Assembly: GCF_018687715.1 (NCBI RefSeq)
Contig: NC_056765.1
Span: forward strand, 19,323,894 to 19,387,893
Origin: Carya illinoinensis
Lineage: Eukaryota > Streptophyta > Magnoliopsida > Fagales > Juglandaceae
Length of the DNA stretch: 64,000 nucleotides
Direction of reading: 5' to 3'
Shown piece by piece: positions 33,868 through 46,490 of this stretch. A program made the position numbers and the translations under genes. Position 1 is the first letter of the stretch. Every line of letters begins with the position of its first letter. The notes under the pieces were generated by a model. The model did not search any database and had not been told where the DNA came from. It worked only from the letters and a program-made list of their open reading frames with translations.

Positions 33868-36800
33868 TCAATAGTATACAATATTGATCAAGTCCAAACA
33901 GTGTTGGAACTTGATCCTTGTGACGACTTTCGTCAACATATCTACTGGATTATCTTTAGTGCCAATCTTCTGAAGTTTGATGTCATCTTCTTCTAATATT
34001 TCACGTATAAAGTGAAATCGGCCATCTATGTGTTTTGTTCGAGAGTGATACACTTGATTCTTGGCCAAATGAATTGCACTTTGACTGTCCTAGTAAACGG
34101 TAACCTCTTACTGCTTAAAATCCAAGTCTATTACCAGTCCCTGTAATCAAATGGCTTCTTTCATGACTTCTGTTACAGCCATGTATTCAGCCTTAGTGGA
34201 TGATAGTGCAATTGTAGACTGCAAAATTGATCGCCAATGAACTGGTCCTCCAGCCATAGTGAACACATATCCAATTGTCGATTAGCATTTGTCAAGATCA
34301 CCTGTATAGTCTGAGTCAACATATCCAGTTACTAGACTATCTTCACTCTTCTCGAACTTCAAATCAATATCTATGGTCCCTAAAATATACCGTAGAATCC
34401 ATTTAGCCGCATGCCAATGAGCCTTTCCAAGATTATGCATATAGCGACTAACTAAGCTAACGGCCAGGGAGATATCAAGTCGTGTACACACCATGCCATA
34501 CATTAAGGTTCCAACAATACTTGCATATGGGACATTCCTCATGTAGTCCCACTCTTCATCATCTTTAGGAGACTGCAATGCACTGAGCTTGAAATATAGG
34601 GCCATAGGAGTACTCACTGGCTTCGTCTTCAAGTTGATGTTGAAGCATTGCAGTATTCTCTTCAGATACTGCTTCTGAGTAAGGTGAACTGTACCTTTCA
34701 CGCTATCTCTGTTGATCTTCATCCCCAATATTCTTCGTGCTTCTCCCAGATCTTTCATTTCAAACTCATGACTCAACTGAGTTTTTAAACGATTTATCTC
34801 CCCCTTGCTTTTACATGCAATTAGCATATCATCAGTATATAAAAGCAAATAAATGAAAGATCTATTTGCAAGTTTTCTAAAATACACACGATGATCATAT
34901 TGGCAACGAGTGTATTTCAGGTCCATCATAAAGCAGTCGAAACGCTTGTACCATTGCCGAGGTGACTGCTTCAAACCATAGAGTGACTTCTTCAGACTGA
35001 AGATCCAATTTTCTTTTCTAGCTTCTTTAAACCCTTCTGGTTGAGACAGATAGATCTCCTCCTCCAAATCACCATGTAAGAAAGTTGTCTTCACATCAAG
35101 TTGTGCTAACTCAAGATCATATCATGCAACCAAAGTTAGCAATATCCGAATGGATGAATGCTTCACAACAGGAGAGAATACTTCACTATAGTCAATTCCC
35201 CCTGTATGAGCATAGCCCTTGGCTACCAACCTAGCTTTATAACGCACTCCATTTTTAGCAACTTGATCATCTTTCTGATTAAAGATCCACTTACAGCCAA
35301 TTGTCTTCTTTCCTTCTGGAAGCAGCACAAACTCCTGAGTCTGGTTTTGGTGAAGAGACTGCATCTCTTCATTCATCACCTTTGTCCATTCGACTTGTTC
35401 ACTGAACTATATGGCTTCTCCATAAGTGGTTGGGATCTCACCACCTTCAAGCTTACTTTCTTTAGCATGATAGTAAGCAGGGCATTCTAAAATGTGTAAA
35501 GAGTCATAATCAGTAGCATGTGTACCTTTCCACATTTCAATGGGTGTCTTCCCGTCATTGGTAGTTACAGGTAGTCGGTTGATGAGGTGGCAGGCATATG
35601 TCACAGCTTCAGCCCAAAATTGTTTACTGAATCCAGCATCTAATAACATATATCGGACTTTCTCAAGTAAAGTACGGTTCATCCGTTCTGCCACACCGTT
35701 ATGCTGTGGTGTACCTCGTATCGTGAAGTGTCTGACAATTTCCTCTCTCAGCATACTTCCTTGAAGGGGTCTGAAGTGTACTCACCTCCATTATCAGATT
35801 TGAGCCGCTTGATTTTTCTACCAATCCTAGTCTCAATCATTTTCTTCCAATCAATGAAGATTTTCAACACTTCATATTTATTCTTCAACATATACACCCA
35901 CACACGACGAGAATAATCATCTACAAAAGTTACAAAACCAATGCTTACCTCCCAAAGATGCATTTTGGGTAGGTCCCCAAACATCGGAGTATACATAGTC
36001 AAGTATCCCCTATGTATTGTGTACAGCAGTTCCAAACTTGATCTGCCTTTGCTTCCTCAATACACAGTGCTCACAGAAAGATAATTTACCAGTCTTTACA
36101 CCTTTGAGTAAGCTTTGTTTCACTAGTGTTTGCAAAGCTTTTTCTCCAGCATGTCCCATACGCATATGCCAAAGACCTGTGGTGTCAGCATCAGTCTTAT
36201 CTAGCTTCTCACTGCATGTGGAAGCTCTTCCATCAATAGTACTTCCTTACAAGAAGTACAAGTTTTCTAGCCTTAAACCCTTCATAGCCACCTGAACTCC
36301 CATTACTACTTTGAGAGTTCCGTCTTCAATAGTGATTTTGAATCCCTTTGAATCCAGAGATCCAAGTGAGATGAGATTCTTCTACAAGTCCAAAACATAC
36401 CGGACTTCTGTCAGAGTCTTGACGCTGCCATCGTGTAGCTTTAACCGAATGCTACCTATTCCCTGAGTCTTACAGGCACTTTCGTTACCCATAAGTACTG
36501 CTCCACCCTCAATCTTTGTGAAGTCAGTAAACCAGTCCTGATTGGGACACATGTGATAGGTAAATTCGGAATCCATAATCCATTCATCGGAATGACAAAT
36601 GGATGATGAACTTGTCGAGACAAAATCTGAATCGTCATCTATTTTCACGACATTGGCTGTGGTAGGTTGATTCTGTTGTTGTCCCTTCATCTTGGGACAA
36701 TCTTTCTTCTAGTATCCTTTGTTGCGACAAAAGGAACACTCGTCTCTAGCAAGTTTTCTCCCAACTGATGAACCACGTGATGTGGCCCGGGTTTTCGATT

Positions 36801-37506
36801 GAAAACCTTTCTTCTTTCTAGGATACCTTAACCGTGGTCTCCCTCTTGCTGTTAATGCTTCACTTGATGCATCTAGCTGTACCTGCTTATCTTTTCTGCA
36901 GTACTCATTGCTAGTTAAAGAACTAGATACATCGTCAAAACTTATCTTTTCCTTCCCATACAGTAGAGTAGTAATTAAATGCTCATATGTATCAGACAAT
37001 AAATTTAACAAAAGTAAAGCCTTATCTTCATCTTGGATTTCAACATCCAAGTTTAATAAATCAGTAAGAATTTGATTGTAACTATTTAGATGTTCAGACA
37101 TAGAAATACCTTCACGAAACTAGAATCTGAAGAGCTTTTTCTTCAGGTGGAAACGGCTCTCAATGCTCTTCTTCATGAACTTATCTTCCAATTTCTGCCA
37201 AAGTTCCTTTGCATTTGTCTCTCTCATGACAAAATAATTCTGTTCTTTGGTAAGGCATAACCAAATTGTATTACAAGCTTGAGTATTAAGCTTCCTCCAA
37301 TCCTTTTCAATCATATCATCTGGCTTTTCTTCTAATGCAATATCCAACTCTTGTTGGATCAACACGTCCATAACTTTGCACTACCACATGCTGAAGTTGC
37401 TTATTCCATCGAACTTTTCAACTTCAAAATTGGCATTTGACACTGTGGACCGACGCCCAGAACTACTGGCATTTCCAGAGCTCCTATCTCTTCCAGAACC
37501 TTCCAT
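33868..37506 (-). pseudogene. Copia E gag-pol, Tnt1/Tork-like, with multiple stops
   Basis: On the minus strand gag starts at 37,506 (MEGSGRDRSSGN) and continues at 37,371-36,709. The zinc knuckle is CSFCRNKGY, then a TAG, then KKDCP. The protease region at 36,690-36,382 has WIMDSEFTYHMCP (DSE in place of DSG). Pre-integrase reads LWHMRMGHAGEKAL and integrase has SDVWGP, KSDNGGEY and GVAERMNRTL at about 36,050-35,407. RT lies at 35,379-34,282 with YTDDMLIA in the catalytic position and KFEMKDLGEARRILGMKI-type spacing. RNase H follows to HSRTKHIDGRFHFIRE near the end. The motif spelling is that of the tobacco Tnt1 group. Most disruptions are single stop codons; the protein is not functional. 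Confidence 0.9.
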
Positions 37507-38090
37507 ATGAATTTAGGAAAATTTAGACAAAAATTTTCAAAATTCTAACCATACGGATGAGTCTGAAATGATCCAAATGATTGGAAAGTACTATTTGATC
37601 GTTGAAATCAGACTCCAAATGGCTTAGATCAAGCCCAAAATGGATCAGAAAAATGAACGGTCCTGATCTTCTGGCGCGTGAGATGCACGCGTTACAACAG
37701 GACGAGTGTGGGCGCGTGTGGTACATGTACAGAGACCTTCTAGGGTGCGTGGGGGGTGCATGAGAGAGTGGACCTCATGCGTCTTCCTCCTTCTAGGCGC
37801 GTGAGGGCGCGTGTGGAGCGTGGCCTGCACGCGTCTTCAACCTCCTAGCACATGGGAGTGTGTGGCTCCACGTGGTGGCGCGGGGGAGCATGAATCTCAG
37901 TCATCTTCAACCTCCAGCTGCGAGTGAGGCACGTGGACTCACTCTCCTACTTCTTGGGGTGCGTGTGAGCTCCTCCGACCTTCACTTTTTATTCCGTTTG
38001 CAGCAATGGATTCGCCTTGACGCGAGGAACACCCTGGAATTGTCAAAAGTTGATTTCGATCAACTTGATTTCTGGACAATGCAAACCAAA
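37507..38090 (-). repeat. GC-rich leader of copia E with degenerate tandem repeats
   Basis: Between the primer site and the gag ATG lies about 580 bp. Its part at 37,663-37,960 is GC-rich, rich in GCGCGTG, and made of about four imperfect units that each end in TCTTC(A/C)(A/T)CCTCC(T)-like sequence. It has no reading frame of note. Such a base composition is unlike its AT-rich surroundings. Confidence 0.6.
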
Positions 38091-38102
38091 GCTCTGATAC
38101 CA
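38091..38102 (-). other. Primer-binding site of copia E
   Basis: GCTCTGATACCA on the plus strand is the reverse complement of TGGTATCAGAGC. Two bases separate it from the LTR end. Confidence 0.92.
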
Positions 38103-39101
38103 ATTGTTGCGCCTCTGACCTGTCCAAAATCACACAAGATGCTTTGAGTTTGTCTTTATATGTGAAAATGATCAAAATCTATATTGTACTATTTGATAAA
38201 GCATCTGAAAGCCTTTGGCATCACATCCTAAATGTGTGTCTGATTCTGTTTTTGCTCTGCTTTGACCTTACCACGTGTGTAAAACTATGGCCTCTGTTTG
38301 GGTTGATACCAACTTTTCTCTCTCTCAGTGCACCTACTTTTGAAATAAAGTGGATTTTTGTGTAGTCTTTCCTGTGTGCATACTCAAGAGTCCGATAATG
38401 ATAAGGGGAAGATTCACTTTTGTCTCTACCTGGTTTGGCCATCGAGGATAGCACAATCGTACCATGGGAGTTAAACATGACCTATGTTCTAATGTGTTGC
38501 TCTGATATGACATGATGATGATTCTCAGTTTATATTATGCCAAAGTACTTTGGATTATAAATATTTTGAACCATTGCTCTGTTAACTTTGAAAACATGTT
38601 TTGTTCTACATGTTAATACTGAAAATATTTTGTCTTGCATCTTGTACTCTGTAAATACTCATATTTACGTACTAGTATATGTCCCTGCTTACTGAATTGT
38701 TGATAGTCACCCCCTTATCTTCATAATATTTCGGATGATTTTGGTGACGCAGCTGAGAACCAAGATTAGGAAACATGGATGGGTTTAACTATGGATTAAT
38801 TATTGAGTACCTAAGGGTACTGTGGTTATGAGGGGAATTTCTTTAGTGTAAATGAGGTTGTTATTGTGTTGATCTGATTTACTAGGAGATTTGTTATATT
38901 ATGGAGAATTTGAGGAGCATTTAATTTATCTTGTTGGGTCATTTCATTGAAAATTTTGTGAGGATTGTATTTATATTTGATTGGAATTGGTGAATTCATG
39001 TTTATGAAATATTTGGAAATTTTATTTATATTGTGAGGAGATGATTTTAGGTGTCAAGTAGTAACCTCTGATCCCTTCTGGGTATGGGGCGTTACAAACT
39101 C

Positions 39102-40458
39102 AACATTATTAAAAGGTGAATAAACTTAATATAAGGATAACATGTTAGAATTAGGGCTACAAATCCATATGACATCAACTCAAGTGTAATATATCAACTA
39201 CTTTGCACCATAATTCAATTATAACTCAATTCTAAGCAAGTTATAAGCACATATAATTGTGACTTGGAAAATTTTTTTATCTAAGAAATATATTTTCCCC
39301 TAATTAAAAATTTAACAAATTTCTTTAGAGTCCATTTATATGATGAGACAATTTTTTTTCGTGTTCTTAGAAATATTAGTGTGCATGTTAGGAACTTCCA
39401 CATAGAAAATACTCATATAAAATACTCGTATTGTCATTTTCTCATAACTCTGCTAAATAAATGAGTGGGATCAAATCAGTGAGAAAACTGTCAACTTCTT
39501 AAGTTTCACACCCATCATCCTTGCATCCACGCCACATTTTAGTATATCATCTCTTTGCTAGAGAAATAATATCACCGAATCAATAAATGACCATCTAATT
39601 TCTAAACCTCTAGAAATTTTCACCCACTATTTTCAATAAGTCTTAAATCAATTTAGGTATTGACTTCGCTAATATTGCATTAAAAGAGTTAAAAGAAAAC
39701 ATCTTTTTGTGCAATAAAAAATCTCAATGATGGTTTAGCAGTTAACTGGCAATATATTCATATTTCCTGTGTACTCAATCTTTTTCTTATTTTTTAATCC
39801 ACTATATGAGAGAAAATAAATTTGCAAGAAATTATCTTAGCCCAAAACTTATATTACATCTATGCAACCACGAGCAAGATCTTTATGCTTAATTAAGTCA
39901 TACCTCCATGGTGTTTGGTTTTACATTACCTTAAGGGGTGTTCAAAAGTCCATATATCTGCAAGGACCTACTTGACCTCGTGAGAAAGAAAGAAGACTTA
40001 AGTAAGATTACCAATACTAATACTATAAAGAAGTGCACTAAAAAATTATTTAATTAGATGTGCCAGTCAAGAATGTCTTCAATTCTCATTGCTCATTTAG
40101 ACTTTAATGTCCTTACTAGCCAGATATACTATTAAGTTTTAGAAACTATGTATTTATATGTGAGCTAGATTAAGTTGCTTCAAGATTATAATGCTCAGTT
40201 TCAAATATGGGAGCAATGAGTCTTTGCATTACAAAAAATGTGCTGCAACTTTTGTTATTACCCACAAAATTCTCGAAGCCAAAAAATTAGTTTAACTCAG
40301 TGATATTTGATCCCTTCAACTTGAATGAAAATCGTAGTACATGTATTCCATGTGCACTTACAAATTCACTCAAGACCTTTAAGAGATTTTTACTATAATA
40401 ATGGTCTAAGGCTATCTGACACTAATAAGAATCATCATTGTTTTCAATTATTTCTCGT
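39102..40458. other. Gene-free older sequence (middle part of an interrupted unit)
   Basis: AT-rich, with no reading frame or repeat pair that I can identify. It continues the unit ending at 31,668 and is interrupted again at 40,459 by a solo LTR. Confidence 0.4.
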
Positions 40459-41739
40459 TGTTGAACCCAAGGTTTCAAGTTTCGTGTAATTATATATCTA
40501 CACAAGGATTTTGATGATAACAAATAAATTCAAAGAATAAAGGAGTTTCAAGCTCAAGTTGTCTACACAATGGATTCAAGCACATAAAGGAACCAAGCCT
40601 GAGCAAGAAGGAAACAATTTCACATTAAAGTCATAGAGTAATATTGTAAATCTATTAAAAATTCGAAATTAGGATTAAGGCTCAAAATTAATATTTTATC
40701 ATAAAACATTAAAATACATTTTCTACATGTACGTGAATATTTTGAAAATTAAATTTGAAAATCTTGAAAGATGATTGATTGTCATCTTTCACATGTGCAT
40801 GACATGATTAAATGTTTGAACTTAGAAAATATTAAAGATGATTGATTGTCATATTTCACATGTGGATGTTTTATTTGAATGTTTTCAAAAGTGGTTTATG
40901 CTTTTTTTTACTTATGCAAAAGGTAGATGATTTTGTTTGAAAATTTTGAAAAGTAAAGTGTGCTCCTTTTGTCATATGCAAAAAGTAAAAAGATTATGTT
41001 TGAATTTTTTGAAAAGGAAAGTGTGCTCCTTTTGTCATATGTAAAAAGTAAAAAGATTAGGTTTGAAATTTTTGAAAAGTGAATAATGTTGTATTTGACA
41101 TGTGAATCTTTTTAAATTTGAATATGAAGTCTTTTATGCCTATAAATAGAGCATTTGAGAGCTTCACATTCACAACACCAAGACCATAAAACATTCATTC
41201 AAAGCTTTCATTCTCTCTTCTCTAAGCATTGAGCCTTAAACCTTGTTCATTTTGAGAGAGATATAGTTTATGCTATATTGTTCTTATTTCACTCATTGAA
41301 GAGTGTTTTCTGATAACCTACCCACTATCAGCTCTTGTATCAGTAAAAAGATGTGTATAACCCTTGTGTATGTAGAAACTGTTCTACACAAGGAAAAGTT
41401 GAATCATCACGTGTCAAGTGATTCAAGTGTAGAGGGTGTTATACACGGATCCTTTGTAGTGGTGTTGTTCAAAGGTGTAATAGGTTTCTATCTCCACCTG
41501 AAAGAGGTTGAATAATGAATTTGGGGATCTTCAAGGGGTAGCTTGAGGTGAGGACGTAGGCAGTGGGGCCGAACCTCGTTAACATACTGAGTTTGCTTCT
41601 CTCTTACTCTTACTCTTTATATTTACTACTACTTTATATTTTATTTATATTTTATATTGTGTATTTGATTTATAATTGTAAATTTTTTAAATATAACCCA
41701 ATTCACCCCCCCCCACTTGTGTTAGTCATCTGGGCAACA
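40459..41739 (+). mobile_element. Solo LTR, SIRE-like copia family (1,281 bp)
   Basis: It starts TGTTGAACCCAAGG and ends GTCATCTGGGCAACA. The flanks carry a 5-bp near-duplication, CTCGT (40,454-40,458) and CTCAT (41,740-41,744). It is the same family, in reverse orientation, as the LTR of element L at 57,921-59,322. Shared features include three to four repeats of GATGATTGATTGTCAT and AAAAGTGTGCTCCTTTTGTCATATG-type blocks, a TATAAATAGAGCATTTGAGA promoter-like segment near 41,140, and the GAGGTGAGGACGTAGGCAG block. No internal region remains. Confidence 0.9.
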
Positions 41740-41744
41740 CTCAT

Positions 41745-42531
41745 GGAGGAGATTAATGTGGGAATTAAGTCGCATACTCAATTTCTAGGCTTTCTTTTCA
41801 GTAATCTCAAAGTAATCATCCTATGTGCATTTAATTGCACACACATCTAAGAATTTTTTCACTTCAATATAAGTTAGAACAACAATAATTAACACACATT
41901 GCAATATCAAAATTTTGCTAAGTTTCCTAATCATCTCTTGTACCACAATGCCTAATTATTAATTTTTAACTAATTATATCATATAGGAGATTAATTCCAA
42001 GTCAATTGCAACCATACTCCTAGTAAGGTAAGCAATCTAACAAGTTAGTCACATGCAAAAATAATTTATTCGTAGATCAAAAAAATTCATTGGGGCCATT
42101 CATAAGCATGGATGGTATAAACTCAAGCTACTTAATCTTCTATTTTATCATATTCAAAAAATTTGAAGACAAATTCCTAAAATTAGCCTAACAAGTTCAA
42201 ATGATAAAATAAGCTCATGCATTTATATGTAATCACTATACATATACAAAAAGTCACATTTGGCCATAAAACATAAAGTAAAATTCCCAACAAATGAGAC
42301 AAAATGACTTTATAATATCATGGCATGCATATATTCAATAATCATAGTTCTGCAAAAAAATATTTCAGAAAAACAAATATATGTTCACTTGGCATGTATT
42401 TGCTGAATAAGTTATGTTAACAAAAACATTTAGCAACTATTTTGCCAAAAAAATGTTTTTGATTTTCCCTATGCATCCTACACCATTAGGCTTGGCCACT
42501 CAACCTCGAGCCTTCCTTGGCGCCTAGCTGT
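41745..42531. other. Gene-free older sequence (right part)
   Basis: AT-rich and non-coding. It continues the unit interrupted by LTR F and by the SIRE-type solo LTR. The end near GCGCCTAGCTG at about 42,530 may be its right boundary. Confidence 0.35.
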
Positions 42532-45500
42532 TGTGATACCCCAAATTTTGTTTAGGATTAGACGAACATTTGAAGTATCGAGACATGCAACACAAGGTTG
42601 CCTGCCTCTATTCATGACATATAAAATGCAATGTTCCTAACATACATATAACATTATACAATATTCGTAGTGGGTAATTTTTTTCTTTAACAATACAATG
42701 CTCCAAACTCCCAAATACTTAAAACATATTTCATTCATAATGACATACTAAACAATTGAGATAACAACACTAGTCCAAAATAGTTGTGATCAAAAGAGTA
42801 CTGAAGATTCAACTCTATAGTACAAGTAGTAATTTAAGTTAACTACTACACTATCATCGACGCCACACCGTTGCTTAGTCAACCGTATCCAGTTAGTTGA
42901 TTCTCAGTTCTCCTTTAGGTCCTGTAACAAGATCTACCATTCGGTAGGAATAGTAGTTAGGACTACAATAGTGAGATTTGATTAAAACTCTCAGCAAGTT
43001 AATAGAAAACCTCTACACAGGTTAATGATGCATGGCAGTAAAAGCATGAATAATCATAGCATAACTTGACATACAACATATCATAACTAACATAACTTAA
43101 ACTAAAATATGAACTTAAATTGAACTGAACTTAAACTGAGACTTCACTTGACATAGATTACCATTTTACCCTTTATATGTGAAAAAATTACCATTTTACT
43201 CCTAACTTAAGGATTTTGCATCCTAACTTCAAAAATCACCAAAATTTATATACCTCATGTAAATTTTATTCTAAACTCAAATATCAGTTCAGAAAAATTT
43301 AAAACTAAAACACAACCATGAAAACTCTATAGGGGCCAAAACATGCATAGGCATTTTTCCTTGATTTTTGTTGTAATGATTCCAATTTCAAAACTCATGA
43401 TCAAATCACATTTTTGTAACAAAGATCTCCCTATCCTAAGTTTAAAAAATTCTTAAAACATCTAATAAAATATGCTATTCATCATCACCAAAATTTTTAA
43501 TAAAAGATCCAAACTTTTTAACTAAAAATGCAAACCCTTGAATCACAAGTTTTGATCTATTTCAAAGCATCTCCGAGAACTTCAAAATATGAAAATCTTA
43601 CTTTTGACATATTCATAACATATTCCTAAAAACAACCATGATTTGAATCATCAAGCCAAAGTCATCAAAATCACCAAAACCATACTTGAACTTTTCGGTT
43701 TCCTTCTAAGTTAAAAAATAGATTATTGTTTCTAACTTGTTTTGATCAACCTCTTAATCCATGACTCATAAAGATGTGATCTTCAAACCAAAACATCACA
43801 TAGTTGAAAAAGGTGTCCTATAACAGATCTAGACTTCAAACTCAAGATCACATGGTTAAAAATCAACCAAAACATGAATTTAACCAAGAACATCAATACT
43901 TTGGCCTATCCAAATATCTCTTTGCGGCAAAATTCATATTTTTGAATGTAACATCAAATATCTTCAAAATAATATTCTAACTTGTATATAAGAGGCTTAT
44001 GATCCTCCAATAAAAGTATCAAAGCCATTGGAATAGGTTTAAACCACAAAAGATTTAAATTTTTCCTCTTTCAATTTCTTAAGTTTCTAGATCTAAGAAA
44101 ATATTTCATCAAAACCTTTAATCATGCAACGAGTCCTCAACTAATAATCATATACACATGTTAAAAAAATTCCATAAAAATTTCAAACCAAGATCTATCC
44201 ATTAGCTTGGTCAAAAACTTCAAAATATAACATATTCTCTAGTTTATCGTCCAAAATGATCTTAATGGAGTTTAAACAACATTTGACTGAACAAACGAAC
44301 TTTAAATGGAACAAATAAGGTTTTCTTGTAAACTAGACTAAAAAATGAACAACTTTTATGAAGGAAACATAGTAGTAAAATACTTACAAAAGCTTTGAAT
44401 CAGGCGTGCAAAACAACTCAAAAAAGTTATCTGAGAGTTTCTTTTGTGTTCTTTCAAAGAAAAGTGGAAAGAAGAGATAATTTGCATGGTAAGTGGGCTG
44501 GAGTGCTTCTTTCACAAGTTATGGAAGATGATAAGGCTAGAGTGAAGCTTGAGTGTTGGTTTTTTTTACACAATACATTATACAAAAATCAGTCCAAAAT
44601 ATTTCCTCTAGGTGGAGTGTAGAATGAAAAGAGAGTGGTGGCCTTTTAGCCTTTCACTTCAAGTACCCTCTAGGCCCTCTTTTGTACAAATCCGGTCAGC
44701 CAAGTGGGGGTTCAAAACTTAGCCAAGAAGCAATACTAAGATGGCCAAATTCGTGGGCCTTAATGCACCTAAATCGAATAGGTCTCAATTTTGGGTTCTA
44801 AGAGGGTTTAGGTTGCTATCAAGCCCAAATCCAATTTATCTTGACATAATCACATATTTAAGGTTAAAAAGGTTGGATAATGATTTCATAACATAAATTT
44901 GAAGGATTAATGGCATGTGGAAGTGATTTAATCAAGTGATTAAACACAATACTAGAAATCGATATAGTTAGGTTTTGAGGTCAACTTTAGGATAAAACAG
45001 TTTAAGATTTCGGTTTCAACCATACTTTTGAGTTTCTCAGTTGGATTCCAGCCATATAAAGTTTTACTAGGGTGGAATCCTCTTTGGTTTGGAACAGTTT
45101 GATTGGTAGGATGGATTAGAGTTTTGCTTAGGTGACATGATCTCATACCTTGATTCTTTTATAATCCATCAAATCGTTCCTCATGGTACCAAGATCTTGC
45201 CAAGTGTCCAAACAAAATTTAGACATTCTAAATTATGATTTTGAAAACAATGCACTTGGTACGCTTATCAAGATTACTATTCACTCTAAAAAAGTGAACA
45301 ACAAACTTAATATTGAAAAATTTTAAATATTCATATAAACCTATAATGAAATTTATTTACCGAAATTCAACCCTAAAGTACCCCTCAAAATAAAAACGCA
45401 ATTTTGAACAGATGTTTAGTTCGAAAATATGAAAATAGACTTATTGTGCCATAAAATTATTAATAATCAACTAAGTCTAATGGTGCTAACCATAACATGT

Positions 45501-45640
45501 TCTGACACTTCTAACTATCTCAAATAATTAAAATTGTAATTCTGGTACCAAGTGATAACATTAACTATGTTGACATACTAAAACATATGCGATTGGTCGA
45601 TTCGTGAAAACTTATAGGGTTTTCATGAGATTCTTAAAGC
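42532..45640 (+). repeat. Probable decayed gypsy-type LTR sequence, boundaries uncertain
   Basis: It starts TGTGATACCCCAAATTTTG, a start common in plant gypsy LTRs, after which the text resembles long non-coding LTRs (AAACTCTCAGCAAGTTAATAG near 42,990). No gag or pol is visible. A possible end GTGATAACA lies near 45,560, but no flanking duplication supports it (GCTGT versus TTAAC). Treat as a low-confidence repeat. Confidence 0.3.
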
Positions 45641-46490
45641 ATATAGAAATTCTATCATTGAATTTCTAACGGGCTGTTATAGCTATAGCACAAGCCTAGG
45701 TCTGCTGGGCTCATGTCCCAATTCACATCAAGCCACTCTATCTTTTGTTTTTTAATTAAGAAGCAAGGGTGAGTTTGTTTCAAATATATGGGTCGAACAT
45801 AAAACTTGACTTTAAAAAAAAACCCAACACCAATGCTCCAAACTTGTTTTGAAGCCCACAACCTAAATACATCATCCCAAAAAAAGCATTGTTCATCTTC
45901 AACCTTCCTACGGTTACTATTTATCTAGGAAAATTTTGCATAAAGCCATTATCACTTCCTCTCTCAACAAGGCCACCCTTCTCAGTCAGTGTTGTGCATG
46001 GTTTCCAACATATACTTCTTCACGGCAGCTGTTTAACACCAGCTTGTTGCAAAGTAACTTTAGGTAGGAACGCGAGCTTGTATAGACCATCACTCAATGT
46101 AGCATCATGAGCCACCTTGCACGGTAGCATGGTATAGAGGCCAAATTGCTGCCTACATGAAGCAATGACATTGCTTTGTGCACGGTAGACCTCGCTTGCA
46201 TCACTAGTATGATGCACACTACTCTGGGTGAAGCATTGGTGTTTCTTGTTCTATGTAGAGCCCATACGTAGCAGAGCATGAGGCAACAAAAGCATCGGAA
46301 ACTAAGGTAGCACTACTTATCATTGCAATGACCTTTGCGACGAATGCAACGCACTTCGTACAGGGCTTCACAACACCCTTTTGGGTGTTCAACACATAAG
46401 GGCAACATCTGCTTGATGTAGTGCTCACTGTTAAGGGTGCATGTCCAAGAGTGAAACCGAGTACTTGCAATGAGATATGTTGCAACAATG
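45641..46490. other. No recognisable gene
   Basis: Short open frames on both strands have no motif. A minus-strand frame at 46,219-46,530 is Ser/Thr/Cys-rich and looks like chance. The copia G remnant ends against this stretch, so the 3' LTR of G seems to be lost or replaced. Confidence 0.4.

Larger units (their letters stand above)
33402..38145 (-). mobile_element. Copia element E (Tnt1/Tork-like), decayed, inserted in LTR F
   Basis: The 3' LTR is at 33,402-33,740 and a 41-bp remnant of the 5' LTR at 38,105-38,145; both start on the plus strand with TGTTGC(A/G)C. The primer site, reverse complement of TGGTATCAGAGC, is at 38,091-38,102, and a polypurine tract GTGGAGGGGG is at 33,741-33,750. 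Gag-pol occupies 37,506-33,868 with multiple stops. The insertion point in F matches about 16,397 of LTR C on the left and about 16,130 on the right, so one deletion removed most of the 5' LTR together with roughly 270 bp of F. Confidence 0.85.
31669..39096 (-). mobile_element. Solo LTR F (A/C family, minus orientation), split by copia E
   Basis: Read on the minus strand it starts TGTAACGCCCCATACCC at 39,096 and ends at 31,669. The flanks carry a 5-bp near-duplication, CACTC (31,664-31,668) and AACTC (39,097-39,101). Its right part, 38,146-39,096, is the reverse complement of the first 1 kb of LTR C, including the GTTGATAACTCA-type block and the AAGGCTTTCAGATG block. Its left part carries (CT)n equivalent to the (GA)n of A. 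With copia E removed, about 2.7 kb remains. It has no coding capacity of its own. Confidence 0.78.

Noticed and set aside
42532..45560. Complete gypsy-type solo LTR with ends TGTGATA and GTGATAACA
   Set aside because: No matching 5-bp duplication and no second copy in the window; kept only as a low-confidence repeat.
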